Assembly: GCF_002531575.1 (NCBI RefSeq) | Contig: NZ_NWTI01000005.1 | Location: 1 to 64,000 of the forward strand | Source of the DNA: Bradyrhizobium sp. Y36 | Lineage (GTDB): Bacteria > Pseudomonadota > Alphaproteobacteria > Rhizobiales > Xanthobacteraceae | DNA: 64,000 bases | Direction of reading: 5' to 3' | Part shown: piece by piece, positions 8,302 to 17,612 of the stretch | Numbering within the stretch: position 1 is the stretch's first letter | Layout: each line of letters starts with the position of its first letter | Position numbers and translations under genes: made by a program | Notes under the pieces: model-generated | The model's input: only the letters and a program-made list of their open reading frames with translations | What the model was told of the DNA's origin: nothing | Databases searched by the model: none

Positions 8302-8799
8302 TCATCCGCGGGCCCGCTTGCGTCGATAGGCGATCAGCAGCGCAACGGTTGAGCCGATGAAGTAGCCAGCGGTCGCGCCCGAGATGGCGCGCCCGGCAAT
8401 GATGGCCAGTGCGCGGTCGCCCGCATCGATCGCCGAGATCACGCCGACCGCATATTGCAGCGAGAAAACGACGAGGTTGCGGATCAGGGCGAACGCGCTG
8501 CCCGGACGGATGATCTCACCCGTCGCGTGATCGACATCGAAAGGACGTGGCGTCAGCACACCCAGCGGGAGCAGTGCCAGCGCGGCTGCGATCCACGCGA
8601 TCAGCGGCCACGCACTGTTCTGGGGCCCGAAGCCGATCCGGGACATCCCCCAGACGATGAACACGACCGGCAGAATCAGCGCACGCCAGATCGGCGTCGT
8701 GCGCGGCTGCATCGCTTGAATGCCCTGCCAGACGAGGTAAGCGAGCAGCACGAAGACCCAAGGCGGCGTGTGGATCAGGATCTGGTAGGCCATCGCCAT
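8302..8799 (-). CDS. DUF6622-like small membrane protein
   Basis: A 165-aa protein beginning MAMAYQILIHTPPWVFVLLA, with about four hydrophobic segments and a positively charged C-terminus (YRRKRARG). The HTPPWVFVLLAYLVWQGIQ opening followed by a Met-Gln-Pro-Arg turn matches what I know of the DUF6622 family; no function is established. A GTG at 8814 overlaps the stop of the preceding permease gene and would add five residues. Its position as the last gene of the glpD-potABC-like operon suggests co-transcription, not a defined role in transport. Confidence 0.6.
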   Translation of the reverse strand: MAMAYQILIHTPPWVFVLLAYLVWQGIQAMQPRTTPIWRALILPVVFIVWGMSRIGFGPQNSAWPLIAWIAAALALLPLGVLTPRPFDVDHATGEIIRPGSAFALIRNLVVFSLQYAVGVISAIDAGDRALAIIAGRAISGATAGYFIGSTVALLIAYRRKRARG

Positions 8800-8810
8800 G
8801 ATCTGCCCGC

Positions 8811-9623
8811 TCACAAGGGCGCCACGCTCTCGCCTTGCGAGCTCGACAGCTTCGAGGCGAGCGAGGCGATGACGATAACGACCGCGATCAGGGCGATCAC
8901 CAGCGTGCAGATCGCGTTGATCTCGGGCTTCACTCCGAGCCGCACCTCGGAATAGATCCGGATCGGCAGGGTGGCCGAGCCGGGGCCGGTGGTGAAGCTC
9001 GCGATCACGAGGTCGTCGAGCGACAGCGTGAAAGCCAGCATCCAGCCGGCGACGATCGCGGGGGCAATCAGCGGCAGCGTCACCGAAAGAAAGGCGCGCA
9101 CGGGGTCGCAGCCGAGATCCATCGCCGCCTCCTCCAGCGAACGGTCGAGCGAGCCGAGGCGGGATTGCACCACCACCGCGACGAAGCACATCGTCAGCGT
9201 CGTATGGGCGATCGTCACGGTCCAGAAGCCCCGTTCGGCGTTCAGCGCGACGAACAGCAGCAGCAGCGACAATCCAGTGATCACCTCCGGCATCACCAGC
9301 GGCGCATAGAGCATGCCTGAGAACAGCGTGCGGCCGCGGAAGCGTTCACCGCGCGACAGCGCGACGGCGGCAAGCGTGCCGAGCAGCGTGGCGATGGTCG
9401 CCGAGGAGACCGCGACCCGCAGGCTCATCCAGGCCGCCTCGATCATGGCGCGGTCGTTGAAGAACTCGTGATACCAGCGCAGCGACCAGCCGCCCCACAC
9501 CGTCACAAGGCGCGAGGCGTTGAAAGAATAGATGACCAGGATCAGGATCGGCAGGTAAAGGAACGCCAAGCCCAGCGCGAGCGAGGCGACGTTAAAGCGG
9601 GACAGGCGGGCAATCTTGCGCAT
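8811..9623 (-). CDS. Polyamine-type ABC transporter permease, PotC/PotI-like
   Basis: A 270-aa inner-membrane permease. Signs are LYLPILILVIYSFNASRLVT at the N-terminus, about six transmembrane segments, and the EAA loop LEEAAMDLGCDPVRAFLSVT near residue 170. PotC/PotI subunits pair with PotB/PotH for spermidine or putrescine import, though this permease class also serves other cations and organic solutes. It follows the PotB-like gene by three bases. A GlpD-like gene heads the operon, so the real substrate may not be a polyamine. Confidence 0.85.
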   Translation of the reverse strand: MRKIARLSRFNVASLALGLAFLYLPILILVIYSFNASRLVTVWGGWSLRWYHEFFNDRAMIEAAWMSLRVAVSSATIATLLGTLAAVALSRGERFRGRTLFSGMLYAPLVMPEVITGLSLLLLFVALNAERGFWTVTIAHTTLTMCFVAVVVQSRLGSLDRSLEEAAMDLGCDPVRAFLSVTLPLIAPAIVAGWMLAFTLSLDDLVIASFTTGPGSATLPIRIYSEVRLGVKPEINAICTLVIALIAVVIVIASLASKLSSSQGESVAPL

Positions 9624-9626
9624 GGC

Positions 9627-10541
9627 CTACCTTCCCTGCTCCAGCTGCCGCTTCTGAAGCCGCTCGTACAGCAACAACGGCAGCAGCAGCACGACGAGCA
9701 GCACGATGGCTGCGGCGGAGGCGACCGGCCAATCCTTGTTGGTGAAGAATTCGAGCCACAAGGTCTGGCCGATCATCAGCGAATTGGAACCGGCCAGAAG
9801 ATCTGGAATGACAAACTCGCCGACGATGGGGATGAAGCACAGCAGCACGCCGGCGCCGACGCCGGGCAGCGACAGCGGGAAGGTGACGAGCCAGAACACC
9901 TGCCAGGGCGGCGCGCCGAGATCGGAGGCCGCCTCCTCCAGTGCCGGCTCCATCTTGGCGAGCGTGGCGTAGAGCGGCAGGATCATGAACGGCAAATAGG
10001 AATAGACGATGCCGATATACATCGCGGTATCGGTGGAGAGCCACACCACGGGTTGGCCGACCAGGTGCAGCGCCAACAGGATCTGGTTGAGCAGGCCGTC
10101 GTGCTGGAGAATGTTGATCCAGGCATAGATCCGGATCAGGAACGAGGTCCAGAACGGCACGATCACCAGCACCATCGCCACCGCCTGCCAATTCTTCGGC
10201 AGCCGCGCCATGCCATAGGCGATCGGGTAGCCGATCAGGAGCAACAGGGCGGTGGCCGCGCTGGCGACGGTCAGGCTGCGTACATAGGCAAACACGTAGA
10301 TGTCGTCGGAGCCGATCAGCCTGAAATTGTCGACCGACAGCGCGGCAAAGGCCGCTTTCAACGCGCCCCATCCCGCCGCCAGGTCGAATACCGGCTCGTA
10401 GGGCGGCTGCGCGATCGCCGTCTGCGACAGGCTGATCTTCAGCACGAAGGCGAACGGCACCAGGAAAAACAGCACCATCCAGACATAGGGCGCGATCGCG
10501 GCAAAGCGCGCCGGCCTCGCGAAGATGCGGCGGGCGCTCAT
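9627..10541 (-). CDS. Polyamine-type ABC transporter permease, PotB/PotH-like
   Basis: A 304-aa permease with a first helix PYVWMVLFFLVPFAFVLKIS, a long periplasmic loop, and the EAA loop LEEAASDLGAPPWQVFWLVT near residue 200. The chosen ATG (10541) overlaps the stop of the ATPase gene by four bases (ATGA), giving tight translational coupling; an upstream in-frame ATG would lie inside the ATPase gene. It forms the membrane channel with the PotC-like subunit downstream. Confidence 0.87.
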   Translation of the reverse strand: MSARRIFARPARFAAIAPYVWMVLFFLVPFAFVLKISLSQTAIAQPPYEPVFDLAAGWGALKAAFAALSVDNFRLIGSDDIYVFAYVRSLTVASAATALLLLIGYPIAYGMARLPKNWQAVAMVLVIVPFWTSFLIRIYAWINILQHDGLLNQILLALHLVGQPVVWLSTDTAMYIGIVYSYLPFMILPLYATLAKMEPALEEAASDLGAPPWQVFWLVTFPLSLPGVGAGVLLCFIPIVGEFVIPDLLAGSNSLMIGQTLWLEFFTNKDWPVASAAAIVLLVVLLLPLLLYERLQKRQLEQGR

Positions 10542-11719
10542 GATTGCAGCACCATGCAATCGTCAGGCGTGAACCAGGCGACGACGTGCTGGTTCAGGCT
10601 GTAGGCGTCGACGTCGAGGCGGGCGCTGTTGGCGACGGACGCCTGCAGCGTTCCGCCGGTGTCGAGCTTCACCTTGTAGGTGGTGGTGCCGCCGAGATAG
10701 CAGATGTCGGCAATGACGCCGTCGAGCCGGTTGATCGCCGTCTCATGACCGGCCTCGCTCACCGGGCCGCGCCGCGACAGCTTGACCTTCTCGGGACGGA
10801 TCGCGACCGCCAATTTCCCCGCACCGATCGGCTCACGCGGCTCGGCCACCACCAGCGCACCCGCATCGCGCGTGCCGATGACCAGACGATGACCGTCGCG
10901 CAATTTGGACTCGCCGTCGAACAGATTGACGTCGCCGACGAACTCCGCGATCCAACGCGAGCGCGGCGCCTCGTAGAGCTCGCGGGGGCTCGCGACCTGA
11001 GCGAGCTTGCCTGATTTCATCACGCCGATTCGATCAGCCATCGTCATCGCCTCCTCCTGGTCGTGGGTGACGACGATGAAGGTCATGCCGAGCCGGCGCT
11101 GCAGCTCCATGAGCTCGCCTTGCGTGCTCTCGCGCAGCTTCTTGTCGAGCGCAGCGAGCGGCTCGTCGAGCAGCAGGAGCTGCGGCCGCCGCGCCAGCGC
11201 GCGAGCGAGCGCCACGCGCTGGCGCTGGCCGCCGGACAATTGGTCGGGCTTGCGCTTTTCCAGTCCCTCGAGCTTCACCAGCGCGACCATCTCCGAAACG
11301 CGCGTGGCGATGTCCACGCGCGCCATGCCGGCGCGCTTCAGGCCGAAGGCGATGTTGTCGCGCACCGACAGATGCGGGAACAGCGCATAGTTCTGGAACA
11401 TCATGTTGATCGGCCGCTCGTGCGGCAGCGCCTGCGCGATGTCCTTGTCCCCGAGCAAAATGCGTCCCTCGTCCGGCGCCTCGAACCCGGCGAGCATGCG
11501 CAGCAGCGTGGTCTTGCCGCAGCCGCTGGGTCCAAGCAGCGCAAAGAACTCGCCGGCCTTGATGTCGAGCGAGACGCCATCGACGGCCCGGAACGTCCCA
11601 AAGGTCTTGACCACGCTCTCGATGCGCAGCAGCGGCCGGCCGGCGGCGACAGCGTCTCCATCGGCCGCCTTTGTCGCGACGTGCGTGTTGGGCAATTCGT
11701 CCGCCATGGTCCCTGCCAT
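10538..11719 (-). CDS. ABC transporter ATP-binding protein, PotA/PotG-like
   Basis: A 393-aa ATPase with Walker A GPSGCGKTT, Q-loop FQNYALFPHL, signature LSGGQRQR, Walker B LLLLDEP and the switch His in VTHDQEEAM, followed by a C-terminal TOBE domain from about residue 280. The first 30 residues are an extra tail. It energises the two permeases encoded directly after it. No periplasmic binding protein is encoded in this operon, where PotF/PotD would be expected. The ATPase might also serve the ATPase-less CUT1 permeases at 5.5-7.2 kb, but PotA-type and CUT1 proteins do not usually mix. Confidence 0.9.
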   Translation of the reverse strand: MAGTMADELPNTHVATKAADGDAVAAGRPLLRIESVVKTFGTFRAVDGVSLDIKAGEFFALLGPSGCGKTTLLRMLAGFEAPDEGRILLGDKDIAQALPHERPINMMFQNYALFPHLSVRDNIAFGLKRAGMARVDIATRVSEMVALVKLEGLEKRKPDQLSGGQRQRVALARALARRPQLLLLDEPLAALDKKLRESTQGELMELQRRLGMTFIVVTHDQEEAMTMADRIGVMKSGKLAQVASPRELYEAPRSRWIAEFVGDVNLFDGESKLRDGHRLVIGTRDAGALVVAEPREPIGAGKLAVAIRPEKVKLSRRGPVSEAGHETAINRLDGVIADICYLGGTTTYKVKLDTGGTLQASVANSARLDVDAYSLNQHVVAWFTPDDCMVLQS

Positions 11720-11758
11720 CCCGATTCCGCCGCACGCTAGCGACCGATCGTCCCTAGC

Positions 11759-13234
11759 TCAACTGGTTCGGGATGAATCGTTCACACCCGCCATGAACGC
11801 CGCCAGCGCGTCACGGTCCGCAGCTGGCATGGTCAGGCCGAGTTTGGAGCGGCGCCACAGGATGTCCTCGGGGAATCTCGCCCATTCTTGGGCCATGAGA
11901 TAGCGCACCTCGGCGCCGGTCAGCTCGGGACCGAAGGCGGGACCGAGCTCATCGCGGGTCTTCGCCTCGCCCAGCACCGCCGGCAGGCGCGAGCCATAGG
12001 CCGCGACCAGGCGCTGGGCCTCGGGCTCGCCGAGAAAACGCCAGCGGTCGCGGGCGAGATCGACCTCGGTGTCGAAACGGTCCCAGGCGAAATCGCCGCC
12101 GGGCAGCGCCGCCCCGGCCGTCCAGGGTCGCGACATCGGATAGAATGGCGTCAGCTTCGTCACCGCACGTTCCGCGCGCAGGCGCGAAGTGGTGACATCG
12201 CCGCCGAACATCGTGAGCAGCGGCGCCTTGCGCCGGCGCGCGTGGAACAGGGTCGTGCCGTCCCTTCGTGCGGACACCGGCGTCAAGTTGACGCCGGAGA
12301 CCGCGCGCACCACGTCGGTCGGGGCGACGCGCTCGCGGAAATAGCGGCTGGCGGCGTCGCAGAGATAGCTGACGTCGGCGCCTCGCATCGCGACGATCGC
12401 GGGATCGCCGGTGAAGTCGTGCGTGACCGTGCCGATCAGCGTGAACTCCCGCTCGAAAGGGGATGCGAAAATCAGGCGCCCATCGCTGTTCTGGAAAACG
12501 TAGACGTTATCCGAATCGAACAGGCGCGGCACGATGATCTGACTCATCTGCATCGCCGCCATCGCGGATTGCGGCTGTCGCAGCACGGTGTCCGCGACCA
12601 TCGAAGTCCAGCCGCCGGTGGCATTGGCCAGCGCGCGGGTGGTGACGGTGCGGCGATGGCCGCGATCGACCACCGCAAGGCGCCAGGTGTCGGTGCGATC
12701 GGCGCGCACGCATCGCGCACCGGTCCGGATCGCAGCACCATGTTCGGCCGCATCCAGCGCCGTGAGCACCACCAGGCGGGAATCGTCGACGACGCAGTCC
12801 GAATAATCGAACGCCGTACCGAACGGACGCTTCAGCGCGTTGCCGACCGGATGATGCGTGATGTCGAGGGTCGCCGATGGCGGCAGGCCGCCCCGGCCCG
12901 TGAGGCCGTCATAGACATACAGGCCGGCACGCAGCAGCCATGGCGGACGTTCGTCCGAATGCGCGGGGATCACGAAGCGCATCGGCCGGACCAGATGCGG
13001 TGCGATCCGGAGCCAGATCCGGCGCTCGGCCAGCGCCCGGCGCACCCGCCAGAACCCGCGGCGCTCCAGTATCGACAGATCGCCGTGGATCAGCCGCGGT
13101 GTTGCCGAGGAGGCCGCGCCGCCGAGATCGCCCTGCTCCAAAAGGATGACCCGCAGACCTCGCCCGGCCGCATCGCGCGCAAGGCTGACACCGTTCAGGC
13201 CGCCGCCGATGATCGCAAGGTCGTAATCCGCCAT
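11759..13234 (-). CDS. glpD: FAD-dependent glycerol-3-phosphate dehydrogenase, GlpD-like
   Basis: A 491-aa flavoprotein of the GlpD family, which oxidises glycerol-3-phosphate to dihydroxyacetone phosphate and passes electrons to quinone at the membrane. The N-terminal FAD fold is LAIIGGGLNGVSLARDAAGR, followed by RIAPHLVRPMRFVIP and SDCVVDDSRLVVLTALDAAE. It departs from the usual family where HGGLRYLE-type sequence is replaced by IHGDLSILERRG, so it may be a paralogue with a different substrate. It starts the operon that continues with the ABC ATPase 39 bp downstream, linking uptake to oxidation. Confidence 0.78.
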   Translation of the reverse strand: MADYDLAIIGGGLNGVSLARDAAGRGLRVILLEQGDLGGAASSATPRLIHGDLSILERRGFWRVRRALAERRIWLRIAPHLVRPMRFVIPAHSDERPPWLLRAGLYVYDGLTGRGGLPPSATLDITHHPVGNALKRPFGTAFDYSDCVVDDSRLVVLTALDAAEHGAAIRTGARCVRADRTDTWRLAVVDRGHRRTVTTRALANATGGWTSMVADTVLRQPQSAMAAMQMSQIIVPRLFDSDNVYVFQNSDGRLIFASPFEREFTLIGTVTHDFTGDPAIVAMRGADVSYLCDAASRYFRERVAPTDVVRAVSGVNLTPVSARRDGTTLFHARRRKAPLLTMFGGDVTTSRLRAERAVTKLTPFYPMSRPWTAGAALPGGDFAWDRFDTEVDLARDRWRFLGEPEAQRLVAAYGSRLPAVLGEAKTRDELGPAFGPELTGAEVRYLMAQEWARFPEDILWRRSKLGLTMPAADRDALAAFMAGVNDSSRTS

Positions 13235-13270
13235 GAAGCCGTCGAGAAGGAGCGAAGCGCCCCGTCATCA

Positions 13271-15955
13271 TTAGCCGGTCTTGAGCGCAAGCTCCATGAC
13301 CTCGGCGCGGCCGACGAGGCCGGCATATTTCCCGATCGGCAGCGGCTTGCCGAGCAGATAGCCCTGTACGCCGTCGCAGCCCTCCTTGGCCAGGAAGGCA
13401 AGCTGCTCGACCGTCTCGACGCCCTCGGCGATGATCGACATTTCGAGGCCGTGGCCGAGATCGATCACCGCGCGGACGATCGCAGCCGATTGCGGGTTGC
13501 GGCCGAGATTGATGATGAAGGCGCGGTCGATCTTGATCTTGTCGAACGGGAACGCCTGCAGATAGCTCAGCGAGGAGTATCCGCTGCCGAAATCGTCCAT
13601 GGAGATGCGCACGCCGAGCGCCTTCAGGCGGCGCAGCAGCGCAAGGCCGCGATCGAAATCCTCGATCAGCACGCCTTCGGTGATTTCGAGCTCGAGCCGG
13701 CCGGGTGCAAGGCCGGTCTCGATCAGGATCGAATGGACGAGGCCGACCACGTCGCCGTGCATGAACTGCGCGGGCGACAGATTGACCGCGACCTGGAGCG
13801 GTTTCGGCCAGGACGCCGCCTCGCGGCAGGTCTCGCGCAGGATCCACTCGCCCATCTCGACGATCAGGCCGCTTTCCTCGGCGATCGGGATGAACTCGGC
13901 CGGCGAAACCTGGCCGCGCACCGGATGCTGCCAGCGCGCCAAAGCCTCGAAGCCGATGATCTCGCTCTCGGCAACGCTGTGGCCGGCGACGCCTTGCGGC
14001 TGGAAGGCGAGCGAGAGCTCGCCGTTCTTGATCGCCATCGACAGATCCTGGTGCAGCACGCGGCGATCGCGGATCTGCTGGTCCATCTCCGGCTGGTAGA
14101 GGCTGATCGTGCCGCGGGACTTCTGCTTGGCGCGGAACAGCGCTGCACCGGCATTGGCGAGCAGCGAGGCGCCGTCGGTGCCGTTGTGCGGGAAGATCGC
14201 CATGCCGGTGGTGGCGCCGGCGCGGACGGCCCGGCCGTCGATCTGGAATTCCTGTGCGACGGCCTCGCCGAGGTGCTGCGCCAGCGCAAGGCCCGCGTCC
14301 GGCTGCTTGCCGTCGATGATGAGGCCGAATTCGTCACCGGACAGACGCGCGACCACGCCGCCGCGGGCGGAATCCTGAAGCCGCTGGGCCACTTCGATCA
14401 GCAGCTTGTCGCCGAGCGCATGGCCGAAGACGTCGTTGACCTCCTTGAGGCCGTCGAGGTCGACGCAGAGGACGGCGAACTCCTCACCGGTGCCTTCGCA
14501 GGCCTCGATCATCTGGGTCAGCGCCTGAAGGAAGGCGGCGCGGTTCGGCAGATCGGTGAGGCCGTCGTGATAGGCCATGTGCGCCATGCGCGACTCGGTC
14601 TGCCGGCGGTCGGTAACGTCCTCGTGGGTCTTGATCAGATATTGCGGCTCGCCGGTCTCCCCGAGCACGGTGGCGCGGCGGGTCAGGAACAGCCGCAAGC
14701 CGTCCTTGGTGGAGATCGGATGCTCCTCGGTGATCATCCCGCGTTTCTTGATCGCGGCCTCGTCGCGCGCGATGATCAGCTTGGCTTCCTTGGGATTGAA
14801 AATGTCGGACGCGGTCAGGCCGGTGGCTTCCTCGCGGCGGCGGTTGAGGATCGTCTCCGCGCTGCGATTGGCGAGCAGGTAGCGGCCGTCCTTGACCTGT
14901 TCGACGATCAGCGCCACCGGGATGTTGTCGACCACCAGCTCGAGGAACTTCTTGGCGCTTTCCAGCTCCTTCGACAGCGAGCGGCGGTCGGTGACGTCCT
15001 CGAACACCAGCATCAGGAATTCAGGCTTGTTGCTCTCGTTGCGGACCACGATCCGGATCGAGGCGACCATGCGCCGCTCGCCGCCACGGTCGACCTCGAA
15101 TTCGTTGCGGAACTGGCCGTCCGGCGAATCGAGCGCCGCCCGGTCGGTCGCCTCGATGCTATCGGCCGAGGCAGATGCAAACAGCTCGCGCGCGTTCTTG
15201 CCGACGACATGATCGCGCGAGAACCCCCAGAACCGCTCATAGGCGCTGTTGGCGAAGATATAGCGGCCGTCCTCGATGTTCTTGGCGGCCACGCAGGCCG
15301 GGACATTGTCCAGCACCGTTTCCAGGAACTGCTTGGTCGAAGCGAGCTGTCGCGACAGCCGGCGCTGCTCGCTGACGTCGAGATGCGTCGCCACCGAGCC
15401 GCCGTTCGGCAGCACGAAATATTTCACCAGGATGGCCCGCCCGTCCGGCAGTTCCGTGATCAGGCCGTTGGTGCTGGCCGCCTTGTCGTAGAACTCGTCG
15501 TCGGAAACGCCGAGCACCCCGCGCTTGCGCCTGAGCTCGAGGAGCTCATAACCGTTCATGTTGGCCCAGACGTCCGCGCGCGTCAGGCCGTAGATCTCGA
15601 GATAGCGGTCGTTGCAGAAGATGATGCGGCGCTGCGCATCCGTCATCACCACGCCCTGATTGAGATTGTTCATGGCGGAGGAGACGAAGGCGTTGCGCCG
15701 CAGCTGCAAACGCCGGGTCCGACGCAGCGAGGAATGGATCCACAACGCGATCGCGGCCAGGAAGGCGCAGACGACGATGCCCCCGATCAGGACTTCCCAG
15801 ACCACGTTGGGGTCGAGCTGGCCGAGATAGCTCGGCGCGGCGAAGCTGTCCGACAGCGCAAAGGCGCGCGCGGGCGCAACCGTGCCGGCCAGGCACACAA
15901 CGGCCTGCACAGCAATCGGAAGCGTGCTGCCCTCGTGCCAGTTCTTCTCAGCCAT
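13271..15955 (-). CDS. Membrane-anchored PAS-GGDEF-EAL cyclic-di-GMP protein
   Basis: An 894-aa signalling protein. An N-terminal hydrophobic or signal-like stretch is followed by a membrane helix (VVWEVLIGGIVVCAFLAAIA, about residues 50-72), three PAS domains (about 95-205, 215-325, 340-455), a GGDEF domain (465-625) and an EAL domain (640-880). The cyclase motif reads SGDEF rather than GGDEF and no RxxD inhibitory site precedes it. The EAL domain keeps its catalytic set: FEAL, NLSPAQF, ELEITEG, MDDFGSGYSS, KIKID, AEGVET and QGYLLGKPL. It is therefore probably a phosphodiesterase, with cyclase activity uncertain. It is divergent from the LhgO-like gene. Confidence 0.9.
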   Translation of the reverse strand: MAEKNWHEGSTLPIAVQAVVCLAGTVAPARAFALSDSFAAPSYLGQLDPNVVWEVLIGGIVVCAFLAAIALWIHSSLRRTRRLQLRRNAFVSSAMNNLNQGVVMTDAQRRIIFCNDRYLEIYGLTRADVWANMNGYELLELRRKRGVLGVSDDEFYDKAASTNGLITELPDGRAILVKYFVLPNGGSVATHLDVSEQRRLSRQLASTKQFLETVLDNVPACVAAKNIEDGRYIFANSAYERFWGFSRDHVVGKNARELFASASADSIEATDRAALDSPDGQFRNEFEVDRGGERRMVASIRIVVRNESNKPEFLMLVFEDVTDRRSLSKELESAKKFLELVVDNIPVALIVEQVKDGRYLLANRSAETILNRRREEATGLTASDIFNPKEAKLIIARDEAAIKKRGMITEEHPISTKDGLRLFLTRRATVLGETGEPQYLIKTHEDVTDRRQTESRMAHMAYHDGLTDLPNRAAFLQALTQMIEACEGTGEEFAVLCVDLDGLKEVNDVFGHALGDKLLIEVAQRLQDSARGGVVARLSGDEFGLIIDGKQPDAGLALAQHLGEAVAQEFQIDGRAVRAGATTGMAIFPHNGTDGASLLANAGAALFRAKQKSRGTISLYQPEMDQQIRDRRVLHQDLSMAIKNGELSLAFQPQGVAGHSVAESEIIGFEALARWQHPVRGQVSPAEFIPIAEESGLIVEMGEWILRETCREAASWPKPLQVAVNLSPAQFMHGDVVGLVHSILIETGLAPGRLELEITEGVLIEDFDRGLALLRRLKALGVRISMDDFGSGYSSLSYLQAFPFDKIKIDRAFIINLGRNPQSAAIVRAVIDLGHGLEMSIIAEGVETVEQLAFLAKEGCDGVQGYLLGKPLPIGKYAGLVGRAEVMELALKTG

Positions 15956-16157
15956 CAGCCACCCGCGATTTCAACGTCGGATTGTCTGGCTTCACGGGTT
16001 TGGATCGGGTAAACGCCTGTACGCGCAACAGAAAAATGTGACGTGAAATACGGCAATTGCCCTGACATGATAAATTCTTCCTTAACGGAAACCGGCCCCG
16101 CACCGTTCTTTCCGGGACTGATGCCACCAAGGCTTCCAGCGGATACCCTGTACAACC

Positions 16158-17261
16158 ATGGATAAGGTCGATTGCGTCGTCATCGGCGCGGGCGTGGTCG
16201 GGCTCGCGGTGGCCCGAAAGCTGGCACAGAGCGGGCGCGAGGTGATCGTGCTCGAGGAGGCCGAGGCGATCGGCACCATCACCTCCTCGCGCAACAGCGA
16301 GGTGATCCATGCCGGCATCTACTACCGCGCCGGGAGCTGGATGGCGCGCATGTGCGTCGACGGCAAGCACGCGCTCTACCGCTACTGCCGCGAGCGCGGC
16401 ATCCCGCACAAGAATTGCGGCAAGCTGATCGTCGCGACCAATCCGAAAGAGACCGAGAAGCTGCAATCGATCAAGGCGCATGCCGAGGCCAATGGCGTGC
16501 TCGACATGCAGCTGCTCTCGGGCGAGGCGGCACACGCGCTGGAGCCGGCGCTCGCCTGCGACGCCGCGCTGCTGTCGCCGTCGACGGGCATCATCGACAG
16601 CCACGCCTACATGCTCTCGCTGCGCGGCGAAGCCGAGGACGCCGGCGCGGCCTTCGCATTTCACACCCCGCTGATCCGCGCCAAGGCGGCCGGCGGTGTC
16701 ATCGAGATCGAGGCCGGCGGCGAAGCGCCCATGGCGCTGCAATGCGACCTTCTCGTCAACGCCGCGGGGCTCTCGGCAACGACGGTTGCGCGCAATATCG
16801 ACGGCATGCCGCTGGACCGAATTCCACCGGCCTACCTCGCCAAGGGAAATTACTTCAGCTGCAACGCCAAGGCGCCGTTCTCGCGCCTGATCTACCCGGT
16901 GCCCGAACCCGGCGGCCTCGGGGTGCATCTGACGCTGGACATGGCGGGTCAGGCGCGCTTCGGGCCCGACGTCGAATGGATCGAGACGATCGACTACGAA
17001 GTCGATCCGTCACGCGCCGAGCGCTTCTATCCGGCGATCCGCAAATACTGGCCGACGCTGCCTGACGGCGCGTTGATGCCGAGCTATTCGGGGATCCGGC
17101 CGAAGATCGTGCCGCCCGCGGTGGCCACGCAGGACTTCCTGATGCAGGGTCCGCGCGATCACGGCGTCGCGGGGCTGGTCAATCTGTTCGGCATCGAATC
17201 GCCGGGATTGACGTCATCGCTCGCGATCGCCGATCACGTCGCCGAGCTCGCAGACATCTGA
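16158..17261 (+). CDS. lhgO: FAD-dependent oxidoreductase, L-2-hydroxyglutarate oxidase (LhgO)-like
   Basis: A 367-aa DAO-family flavoprotein. The FAD-binding Rossmann segment is [20 protein letters not shown] at the N-terminus, followed by [20 protein letters not shown], a hallmark of L-2-hydroxyglutarate dehydrogenases/oxidases, which return L-2-hydroxyglutarate to 2-oxoglutarate. [10 protein letters not shown] and [20 protein letters not shown] near the end also fit. Family members are about 370-420 aa. It stands alone on the plus strand, followed by palindromic repeats. Confidence 0.78.
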   Translation: MDKVDCVVIGAGVVGLAVARKLAQSGREVIVLEEAEAIGTITSSRNSEVIHAGIYYRAGSWMARMCVDGKHALYRYCRERGIPHKNCGKLIVATNPKETEKLQSIKAHAEANGVLDMQLLSGEAAHALEPALACDAALLSPSTGIIDSHAYMLSLRGEAEDAGAAFAFHTPLIRAKAAGGVIEIEAGGEAPMALQCDLLVNAAGLSATTVARNIDGMPLDRIPPAYLAKGNYFSCNAKAPFSRLIYPVPEPGGLGVHLTLDMAGQARFGPDVEWIETIDYEVDPSRAERFYPAIRKYWPTLPDGALMPSYSGIRPKIVPPAVATQDFLMQGPRDHGVAGLVNLFGIESPGLTSSLAIADHVAELADI

Positions 17262-17262
17262 C

Positions 17263-17308
17263 GCGTTTTCGAGCGAAGCGGATACCGGTTCGCGGCAAGA
17301 CAACGCGT
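17263..17308. repeat. Dispersed palindromic repeat of Bradyrhizobium type
   Basis: The sequence starts GCGTTTTCGAGCGAAGCGGA and continues through TACCGGTTCGCGGCAAGACA to ACGCGTT. I recognise this as a variant of a dispersed intergenic element common in this group, with self-complementary ends. It sits right after the LhgO-like stop codon and may form the 3' end of its transcript. Confidence 0.55.
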
Positions 17309-17362
17309 TCAGACGCAAGCTAAATGCCGCGCAAACTTCTTTGCACGGTGCGCAGCTTGCTG

Positions 17363-17391
17363 CAGGGATGAGCGCAAAGCTCTCATCCCTG
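17363..17391. terminator. Hairpin after the LhgO-like gene
   Basis: CAGGGATGAG and CTCATCCCTG make a perfect ten-base stem around a nine-base loop. No T-run follows on either strand, so this is a terminator or mRNA-stability element only by position, between convergent genes. Confidence 0.45.
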
Positions 17392-17432
17392 CGGGACAAG
17401 GTACGATCAACTCTACACTGTTACGGGGGATA

Positions 17433-17612
17433 CTAGTGGAGCGTGTCGCCGTGCCTCAAACGCTCGATCTGGTCCTTGACCATCAACTTCCGGCGCTTCA
17501 ACTCAACAATTTGCAGGTCGTCTGTTGAAAGGTGCACGAGAGCTTCGTGCAATTCGTTTTCGAGAAGCTTGTGCTTCCGTTCCAATTCAACGAGATGTGC
17601 CTGAATTGTCAT
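17433..17612 (-). CDS. YdcH/DUF465-like mini-protein (59 aa)
   Basis: A 59-aa reading frame, MTIQAHLVELERKHKLLENE followed by a second helix with VELKRRKLMVKDQIERL. This is the two-helix coiled-coil pattern of the YdcH/DUF465 family (short K/E-rich alpha-helical hairpins of unknown function). The start is well supported: GAGGAGG lies five bases before the ATG. A related 68-aa protein is encoded on the opposite strand 330 bp away. Highly charged heptads and small size suggest a structural or regulatory partner rather than an enzyme. Confidence 0.78.
   Translation of the reverse strand: MTIQAHLVELERKHKLLENELHEALVHLSTDDLQIVELKRRKLMVKDQIERLRHGDTLH

Noticed and set aside
11888..16012. A 1374-codon open frame on the plus strand
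   Set aside because: It lies opposite the GlpD-like and PAS-GGDEF-EAL genes, has repetitive Arg/Asp/His/Gln-rich composition and no domain. It is a mirror of GC-biased codons in the true genes.
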